Assembly: GCA_019188255.1 (NCBI GenBank)
Contig: JAETXT010000007.1
Span: 1,178,001-1,242,000 of the forward strand
Direction: 5' to 3'
Origin: Verticillium longisporum
Lineage: Eukaryota; Ascomycota; Sordariomycetes; Glomerellales; Plectosphaerellaceae
Length of the DNA stretch: 64,000 nucleotides
The position numbers were made by a program, and so were the translations under genes. Below are positions 57,602-64,000 of the stretch, piece by piece. The notes beneath the pieces are model-generated. The model saw only the letters and a list, made by a program, of their open reading frames with translations. It made no database searches and had not been told where the DNA came from. How positions within the stretch are numbered: position 1 is the first letter of the stretch; every line of letters begins with the position of its first letter.

Positions 57602-60072
57602 CTACACCCTCTTGAAGAAGTAGACGTACGCAAACTTGCGCATCTCCTCGACCTCGCCTGCCTCGACCACCTTTTCGTCGTTGAAGAGCACCCACGACGG
57701 GTGATCGCCCGCCTGCCGGATAAAGGCGACGTAATGCCTACAACGAGTTAGCCTCCTGCACGGTGTAGAAAGAAAGCCAGCAATCCAACTCACCCAGCGT
57801 GGATGCTCGTGCCCTTGTGGCACACAATCGACTGCAGCTGGAAATTCGCCGGCACGGCCGCGCTGCCCGCCGGCTCGGCCGGCCCGGCGCTCTCCGCCGC
57901 AGGCGCGGCAGCCTCGTCGTCAAAGGCGCCCTGGTCGTCGGGGTGGCTGAACAGCCACTCGACGGCCCTCTCGACGTCTCCGGCCGTCTCGCGCAGCGCC
58001 TTCTTGGCCTGGGGCGCGCCGAAGCCCATGGCTCCGAGCATGTCGATCTTCTCGGGATCCGCCGTGTCGCCGCCGGCCGCGGCGCCTCCGAGGTCGAGGG
58101 GCGCGTCAATGTCGGGGTCCTCCATGTGGGCGAAGAGCCACTCCATGGCCGAGTCGGCGCTCGCGTTGCCCGTGGCGTGGAGGGCCTTTTCGCAGCGGTT
58201 GCGCGGGAAGCCCATGGCCTCGAGCTGGACGACTGCCTCGGCGTTGGGCTCAAAGGACGGTGCTCTGCTCTCGGCGTCCTCGGGCAGCTGCTCCTCGCCG
58301 GGCTGGACACCTGGCGAGAGGTAGGCGTCCAGGGGGAAGGCTTCGTCGGGCACGATGACGGGGACGTCAATCTTGACTGGCACCCAGTTGATGATGGCCA
58401 TCTTCTTGGCGTTGACGACGAGCACATCGGGCAGCGTCTTGAAGAGGGACCTCTTGGTGTAGCCGTCCTTGCTGCCGCAGGAGGAGCAGGTCAGCTCGAC
58501 CGCCTCCTCGGCGGTGAAGTTGTCGAGACACTCCTTGAGCGTGACGGGCGCGTACTGTTCTGCCTTGGCCTCGCCGTCCTCTGTCGCGGGGAGCTTCTCG
58601 AGGGGGACGTTGATGAAGATGTTGTCCTGCTCGTTGGTCGTGTACCTCACCTTCTTGCATCCCGTGCACTGGAGGCGCTGCTCCAGAACGAAGCGGAACT
58701 GCTGGGTCGGGTCCTGGAGGCCGGCGGGGTGGTTCGTCCGCGTGATGAGCTTGAAGAGGTGCTGCAGAAGCTCGAATGCGTCCTGCTGGCGCATCGTCGA
58801 GAACTCGGGATGGCCGCGGCCGATGAGGTGCTTGAGCATGGCGGGGGCCAGACCCTTTTGATATGTGAGATGGGGCGTCTCGTCCGACACGGGAGCTTCG
58901 GGGTCGGGCTTGGAGTAGCGGCCAGAGTGTAGGCCGTCGGCCATCTTGCGCAGCTGCGTCTCGAGGTCGGCTGCGGGGTCTTCGACGACAGGCAGGTCGA
59001 GGTTGGGTTGGAAGTAGCGCGTCTTGAACGACGGCATATCAAAGAGGCACTGGATGATGCTCGCCAGGTAGCAGCTGTTTCCCAGGTTCTTCAGACCCGT
59101 AAGGCTGGGACCGGTCAAAGGCTTCAGCTCCTGGCCGTCCTCGTTGGTCATGCTGAAATCCCACTTGAGGTTCTGCTCAATCTGCATTTCCGTCAAGCTC
59201 TTCTCCGTCTTTTGCTGCTCGGCCAGGATGATGCCCCAGTGCGCCAGGTGCTGGTTGAGATCGCTGTCGATCCTCTCGTCGTCGCACTTGTAGCAGTAGA
59301 CATCAGCGGTTCCCTCGGGCGTGATGGAGCCCAGCTTCACCGCAACGCCGTGACCAGATGCAGTGGCGTGCGCCAGGGCGTGTGAGTTGCCGTCCACGCC
59401 GCCCATCTGCTTTCTGCCGCAGCCGAGCGCGCCGCACTCGAGGCAGAGCCAGAGGTTCTCCTTCAGATCGCAACTCGAGCAGTGGCCGAGGCCCGCGGGC
59501 TCGATGGTCCGGCCCTCAGACTGCTGGAGCAGGAGGATGTGTTCACAGCTCGTGAGCTCCTGCTCCCAGGCCTTGACCTCCTCCTTCCGCGAAAAGGTGT
59601 TCGCCTTGAGGATGCCCTCGACAAGGGGCGCCAGCTTATCGCTCGTCTGGTTCAGCTCGGTGCAGCATTCAAGGCACCTGACGGTCGTCTTGGTGTCGTA
59701 CCTGACCTCGTCCGTCTCGGCGTTGATGGCGAGCTTGGATATTTTGTAGGGAGGCTCGACGCGCACGACGACCTTGCGCGATCGACGGATGTTGAGCACG
59801 AGCGGGTGGCTCCACAAGGCACGGTGCAGCGAGGCGTGGTTGCGTTCGCCGGCACAGCCGCCGTTGAAGCACTGCAGGCAGACGTCGAGGCCGGCGGGGT
59901 CATCGATCGAGTCGAAACATTGCGTGCAGTCCTCTCGGTAGACGGACTGGGCGGCGTGGGGGGCCTGAGAGCTGCAAGGGGCACAATGTCAGTGACGATC
60001 GACGTAGATGATGACAGGCGGTTGTTGCAACGTGGCTGACGTACTCAGGGAGTCAAGGTGAGGACACGCCAT
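57602..60072 (-). CDS. UBP14: Ubiquitin carboxyl-terminal hydrolase 14 (isopeptidase T / USP5 type)
   Basis: Three exons on the minus strand: about 60041-60072 (MACPHLDSL), 57794-59971, 57602-57737; about 781 aa. The border of the tiny first exon is uncertain by a few bases. An N-terminal variant zinc finger (YREDCTQCFDSIDD, DVCLQCFNGGC) is followed by the ZnF-UBP domain (CSSCDLKENLWLCLECGALG, HALAHATASGHGVAV). The catalytic Cys box is NLGNSCYLASIIQCLF. Two UBA domains (VVQLEAMGFPRNRCEKAL and MLGAMGFGAPQAKKAL) lie before the His box GTSIHAGHYVAFIR, formed across the last intron. The enzyme disassembles free polyubiquitin chains in cytosol and nucleus, keeping the proteasome supplied with ubiquitin. 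No frame lesions. Confidence 0.92.
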
Positions 60073-61525
60073 GTTTGTGCAGCTCTCTGTGAGCTCTCTG
60101 TGAGCTCTCTGTGTTGCAGCTCTCCGTGTTGAAGGCACTGCCAGCTGTGGCGATGGTTTGTGCCTGGTGTGTACCAGGTAGTGGGGGTTGTCTTGCGTGG
60201 TGAGAGTCGGCAAGGAGAAGTCGTGGGGAAGATGCAGGCCAGAGGAGGAATTCGGATAGAGTAAAAATGGTAGGCAAGCTCCAAGGCAGCCAAGAGATCT
60301 AGCAGATTCGAACGTTGCCTTGTCAGCCTGGTGTTGCTGCACGACTTGTCGGTGTCGGTGGTGGTGGTGGTGGTTGCCTGTCTGCTTGGTGGATGCCAGT
60401 GCCCCGCATGTACGTAATGCCAGGGCTGCAGCTTGGGCAGCTCGAGACCCCGCCAGCCGCCAGAGCTGTCGCCTGCGTCGAGGTGTCTTGGGTGTCTGGG
60501 TGCCTGGGTGCCTGGGTGTTTGGGTGTGCACTAGCTGCCACTTGGTTTCAACCTCAGAGTCTCGGTTTTCCCATGACCAGCTTCACTTCTTTTGTGTCAG
60601 ATGGGGGATACTCAGTGCTCAATTTGATATCAGGGTTTCTTGCAGGTCGACGTAAGATGTGTGCTATTCTTGAGGCACTCCAGGATCCTCTTCTTCCCAG
60701 CCTTAGGTACTACCTTGCTAGGTACCTACCTTGGATATGGTAGTCTCCTGATTCGAGCGACACGTATTATGGCCCATGTAATGCTCGAGGATAGTATCTA
60801 CTGACTTTCGATATAGAACAATAGCAATGGTACCCCGCGCTCCATAGCAAAGGCCGGCGACAGAGATATCCGCGCTCCACCAAAGGCCATCCTCCGGTCA
60901 AAGACCGATGTCGCATTATCAATCATCACGGAGCGTCGACGGAGATGCACGCGCAAGATAAGCCTTCCCATTCACAGACTTTGGCCAGTTGAGCTTTCTC
61001 TCGGCTCGACCCTGCATGAAAGGGCTCCTCGCCACTAGCCTCAACTCGGCCATCAAGTGGGCACAGAGACAACCTATCACGGCAGACGCTATCTTATCAG
61101 ATTATCAAGCAAGTGAAGTGAATAAAATCCGGGGAATCCTCTCCTGGAACCACGTGACCATCGTCGACGCCCGAGGGCCGAGCAAATAAATGACTTAATG
61201 ACCGATAATCGGGTTTGCTGATTGGCCACAGCAGCTGTCCACCACCGAGATCGCCGCGCTGCTTCTCCGTCACTGCAACGCAAGTCCCGCACGCCCATAA
61301 TTTCTGATCCTCGCCTCCTCCCTCTGACGCCTCCTTCTAGCTGACCTAGGATTTTGCCATTTCATCATTCCCTCAACACCACCACATCCTACGACTCGTG
61401 CCGGAAAACTCTCCAACGTCGCAATCCATCCGAACACCTATTTTCATCGCTCTAGTCCTTTGATCATCAAGGCGAAAAAAAAAAAAACACCAGCAAACCA
61501 GCAAACCATACACCCCAACTCCACA
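60073..61525. promoter_or_regulatory. Divergent UBP14/ISU1 intergenic region with iron-GATA and CCAAT motifs
   Basis: About 1.45 kb. Next to UBP14 is a triple GTGAGCTCTCT repeat near 60085-60113. A TAGGTACCTACC palindrome lies at 60704-60731. In the ISU1-proximal part TTATCAGAT at 61094-61102 is the exact reverse complement of ATCTGATAA, the consensus of the iron-sensing GATA repressors SreA/Sre1, with another TTATC overlapping next to it. CACGTGA lies near 61152 and an inverted CCAAT (ATTGG) at 61221-61225. No gene is seen. Confidence 0.6.
61094..61102 (-). promoter_or_regulatory. Iron-responsive GATA element (ATCWGATAA consensus)
   Basis: A perfect ATCTGATAA match on the minus strand, about 425 bp upstream of the ISU1 start. 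SreA-type factors bind this extended site when iron is sufficient. Function here is inferred from the motif only. Confidence 0.5.
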
Positions 61526-62243
61526 ATGCTTTCCAGGACTCTCCGCGCTGCCTCGCGCTCCGTCCTCTCGACGCCCATCCGGCCGACCACCATCGCCCCC
61601 CGCCAGCTCGCCCCTGCCGTCTCCGTCAACGCGACGAGAGCCTACCACGAAAAGGTCCTCGACCACTACTCAAGGCGTATGACCTTTCCCGACCCCTGAT
61701 ATCACACTTGGCAACCAGAGGCTAACTTGGTGTTGGGCAGCACGCAACGTCGGCACCCTGAAGGGTGACGATGTCGGATCCGGTCTCGTCGGCGCCCCTG
61801 CCTGCGGCGATGTCATGAAGTACGTTTCCTGCTCCCGCTTTCCCGTTGCCGACAAAATGCACCCCGCGGCACGTCCCGTCGCCGTCGCGCGCACATGCTA
61901 ACCCGTGCCCAAGGATCAACATCCGCGTCGACCCCAACACCAACACCATCTCCGACGTCAAGTTCAAGACGTTTGGCTGCGGCAGCGCCATTGCCTCGAG
62001 CAGCTACCTGACCGAGCTCGTCAAGGGCATGACCCTCGAGGAGGCCGGCCGCGTCAAGAACACCCAGATCGCCCAGGAGCTCAAGCTGCCCCCGTCAAGC
62101 TGCACTGCAGCATGCTCGCCGAGGACGGCATCAAGCCCGCCATTGCCGACTACTACACCAAGAACCCCAAGGCCAAGACCACCAACCTCGCCGGCACCGG
62201 CAAGACGACGCCCCTGGCTGACGCCGTCGCCGCCACGGCTTGA
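61526..62243 (+). CDS. ISU1: Iron-sulfur cluster assembly scaffold Isu1 (IscU), one frameshift
   Basis: Exons 61526-61676, 61741-61819, 61914-62243; about 186 aa. The N-terminus ([20 protein letters not shown]) is an Arg/Ser-rich mitochondrial presequence. The IscU core follows: [18 protein letters not shown] across intron 1, [16 protein letters not shown] across intron 2 (first Cys ligand and the metal Asp), [18 protein letters not shown] (second Cys), [17 protein letters not shown] (Ssq1-binding LPPVK and third Cys). One C is missing in the run at 62089-62093, exactly at LPPVK; otherwise the frame is complete. Isu1 assembles [2Fe-2S] clusters with Nfs1, Isd11 and frataxin in the matrix and is essential in yeast, so the lesion is almost surely a sequence error. 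Confidence 0.92.
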
Positions 62244-62275
62244 GCGGGTTGCTTGGATGTACGATGAAGAAGATG

Positions 62276-62309
<34 letters not shown>

Positions 62310-62944
62310 CGCCTTGGGGACGGGAGTTTGGAATGGCGAGGCGGGTGGTTGTGGTTTTTGCTGCCGAACGGAAAGGTTCAATGATACCGGAGTTACAGGG
62401 AGAAACTGGATTTCAACATGGAATTTTCATCTGCTTCGCGGACGTTTTGCTATTGGCTTGTGGCTTTCCCCAGTGAGGGAGCCGCACGAGGCTGCAAAAG
62501 GACTGGTAGGACGGCTGTTGCTGGAGGTCTGACGATGGACATGTACAGATGAACAAGACTTCACTCAGGAGACTGGACAGAACACGCATGCGTTGCATTA
62601 CCTTGGTTGTTTGGCAGATGGGTGATGATCCAGTGATGTGTGCATTGTGAATATGCGTAATGCTCTGTTGACGACATCTGCACAGATCTAAATCAACTTC
62701 ACGTGGGCGCAGAGTACAGCACGCCAGGACATGGCTGCAACCGGACGCTGTCATCACTTGACAGCAGCACCGGCATCCCTTCGGTGTTCATCATTGATCA
62801 TGTCAACTCGGATCCACATCGTGATGAGCCTTGTAAATCGATCCCCTCCATCATGTCAAGAGAATCTCGCCACAATTATCAACCTGATAAAGAACCCAAA
62901 CCCCAAGTCACATGCTTCGAGATGAACACCACGCTCTCGACGAT
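62244..62944. other. Convergent intergenic region
   Basis: About 700 bp between ISU1 (+) and the membrane-protein gene (-). Besides the TG microsatellite nothing is recognised. Confidence 0.65.
62277..62306. repeat. TG dinucleotide microsatellite in ISU1 3' region
   Basis: About 15 uninterrupted TG units, 34 bp after the ISU1 stop codon, probably in its 3' UTR. Confidence 0.92.
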
Positions 62945-63997
62945 TCAGTCTCCATAATGAACATGCACAGGTGGCGGCCGTCTCGTGGTATCCGGCCCCT
63001 CCGACCCCGAATGCCGCGACTCCGAAGACCGCCGCGACTCGGCCGCGCTGCTTCGCCTCGACAACTGGCCCCTGCTTCTCGAACCCGACGACGTCTCCGA
63101 TGCGGTCTCGGCCCTGGCGAAATGCAGGAAAATCGCCCTGACCATGATCCCGACGACCACGACCAACGGGATCATCTGCGCAGCATCGGCCACGTCGTTC
63201 ACGTCCGGTATGCGGTTCCAGACAACGGTCATCTGGACGGCAGCCGTCAGGGTCGCCAGGACAGCAAGCTTGACAAAGGCTTTGGCGTCTTGGACCAAGG
63301 CGATGTGGAGGCGTCTAGCACGGCGTCAGCGCTCGGGACAGAATCCATTTGCCCCCCCAAAAAGAAAACGGAGGGCGAACCTCGTCTTCCGCCGCCTGCG
63401 ACGCTCTTCCCACACGGGGATTCTCCAGCCCGCTTTGACGAGCATGATGCCCGCGCAGGCGAGCATGGTGGCGATGCATAGCAGGGCATGAAACGCCACG
63501 AACAGACTGTTGCCCAGACGCACGGGGGCAAAGAAGAAGCCGACGTGGGCGCCGCGGCACGCGTCGTCTTCGTCGTCGGTGGGCACGCGACTCGTCCAGA
63601 ACCACGTCCCCAGACCCGCGAGCGCGAGTAGCAGCGCAAAGTCGAGCCCCCTGAAGGCCGGGCTCGGCGTCTCGCGCGACCAGCGCAGCGGGTCGTACCG
63701 CGCGTGGCAGCGCGTCGCCGCCTTCCAGAGCCACAGCGGCGCGAGCGGCAGGTAGAGGCCCGTGACGAGGAGGAGCGCGATGTAGACTTCGACGGGCGCC
63801 AGGTGCGCGGCAGCGAGCTGGGCGACGAGGCCCAGGAGCGTCGCGGCGGAGAGGAGGAGGCCCAGGAGGCGGACGTCGCACATGTCGGCGATCTCGATGT
63901 ATTCCGCTGCCAGGGCGCCGAACCACTGCAGGTAGAAGGCGAGCCGGATGCCGAGGCCGTAGAGGCTGGGACGGCCGACGGCCTGACAGAGTTGCAT
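62945..63997 (-). CDS. Multi-pass membrane protein of unknown function
   Basis: Two exons on the minus strand: 63381-63997 and 62945-63314, joined by a 66-nt intron with a weak GTTCGC donor but a good CTGAC branch; 328 aa. About seven hydrophobic helices are visible, e.g. LRLAFYLQWFGALA-like start, LLGLLLSAATLLGLVAQLAA, VEVYIALLLVTGLYLPLAPL, DFALLLALAGLGTWFW, SLFVAFHALLCIATMLACA, FVKLAVLATLTAAVQMTVVW and MIPLVVVVGIMVRAIFL. A C-terminal Ser/Arg-rich cytosolic tail (SRSRGQLSRRSSAAESRRSS) could be phosphorylated. The start MQLCQAVGRPSLYGLGIR resembles a family of uncharacterised fungal membrane proteins. The gene begins 3 bp from the window edge, so an upstream exon cannot be ruled out. Confidence 0.65.
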
Positions 63998-64000
63998 GGC

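Noticed and set aside
57799..58932. 377-codon plus-strand open frame
   Set aside because: Antisense to UBP14, whose catalytic boxes are on the minus strand.

Overview
The window looks like nuclear DNA of a filamentous ascomycete, most likely a Sordariomycete of Hypocreales type. Genes carry short GT-AG introns (about 50-140 nt) with CTAAC/CTGAC-like branch sites. Coding DNA is GC-rich, intergenic stretches are long, and the protein set is typical of moulds: a CFEM surface protein, a GH114 glycosidase, a CYP65-like P450, a Zn2Cys6 regulator and the oxidative L-rhamnose pathway. I cannot name the species. I reconstructed 20 protein genes and one tRNA; exon borders were worked out by hand from splice signals, reading phase and family knowledge.

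Layout. 1.6-6.3 kb: DEAH/DExH RNA helicase (DHX29/57, ucp12 type). 6.8-10.0 kb (-): Prp24/SART3-type U4/U6 snRNP recycling factor. 10-13.8 kb: gene-empty, with a 26-bp palindromic repeat array. 13.8-15.0 kb: CFEM membrane protein. 15.4-19.4 kb: a compact block of mitochondrial genes (MRPL22 and COX9 divergent, then SOM1) followed by an XRCC2-like RecA-fold gene whose start lies 12 bp from that of SOM1. 20.8-22.3 kb (-): HAD-family CECR5/HDHD5-like hydrolase. 22.3-29.9 kb: gene-poor, holding one tRNA-Cys. 29.9-33.7 kb (-): L-rhamnose 1-dehydrogenase and L-rhamnonate dehydratase. 36.8-40.0 kb: Zn2Cys6 transcription factor. 40.7-41.8 kb: GH114. 42.0-46.2 kb: divergent Ctr copper transporter and ferric/cupric reductase, a likely copper (and iron) uptake pair. 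46.3-48.3 kb (-): P450. 49.3-51.2 kb (-): carotenoid cleavage oxygenase. 53.4-55.1 kb (-): RING-like protein. 56.1-57.1 kb: MAD2. 57.6-60.1 kb (-): UBP14 deubiquitinase. 61.5-62.2 kb: ISU1 Fe-S scaffold. 62.9-64.0 kb (-): multi-pass membrane protein of unknown function.

The main anomaly is quality or decay of the sequence. Every gene before 31 kb reads cleanly. Between 32 and 62 kb, seven genes (rhamnonate dehydratase, Zn2Cys6 factor, GH114, metalloreductase, carotenoid oxygenase, MAD2, ISU1) need frame corrections, mostly in G or C runs. Because ISU1 is essential in yeast and MAD2 is highly conserved, sequencing or assembly indels are the simplest explanation. The rhamnonate dehydratase also has an in-frame TAA inside its conserved C-terminus followed by 112 open codons, which homopolymer error does not explain.

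I found no clearly new multi-gene system. The most interesting biological leads are the rhamnose pair next to a regulator, the copper transporter/reductase promoter with paired TGCTCA motifs, the exact iron-GATA (ATCTGATAA) site upstream of ISU1, the XRCC2-like protein with an eroded P-loop, and the in-frame stop in the rhamnonate dehydratase.
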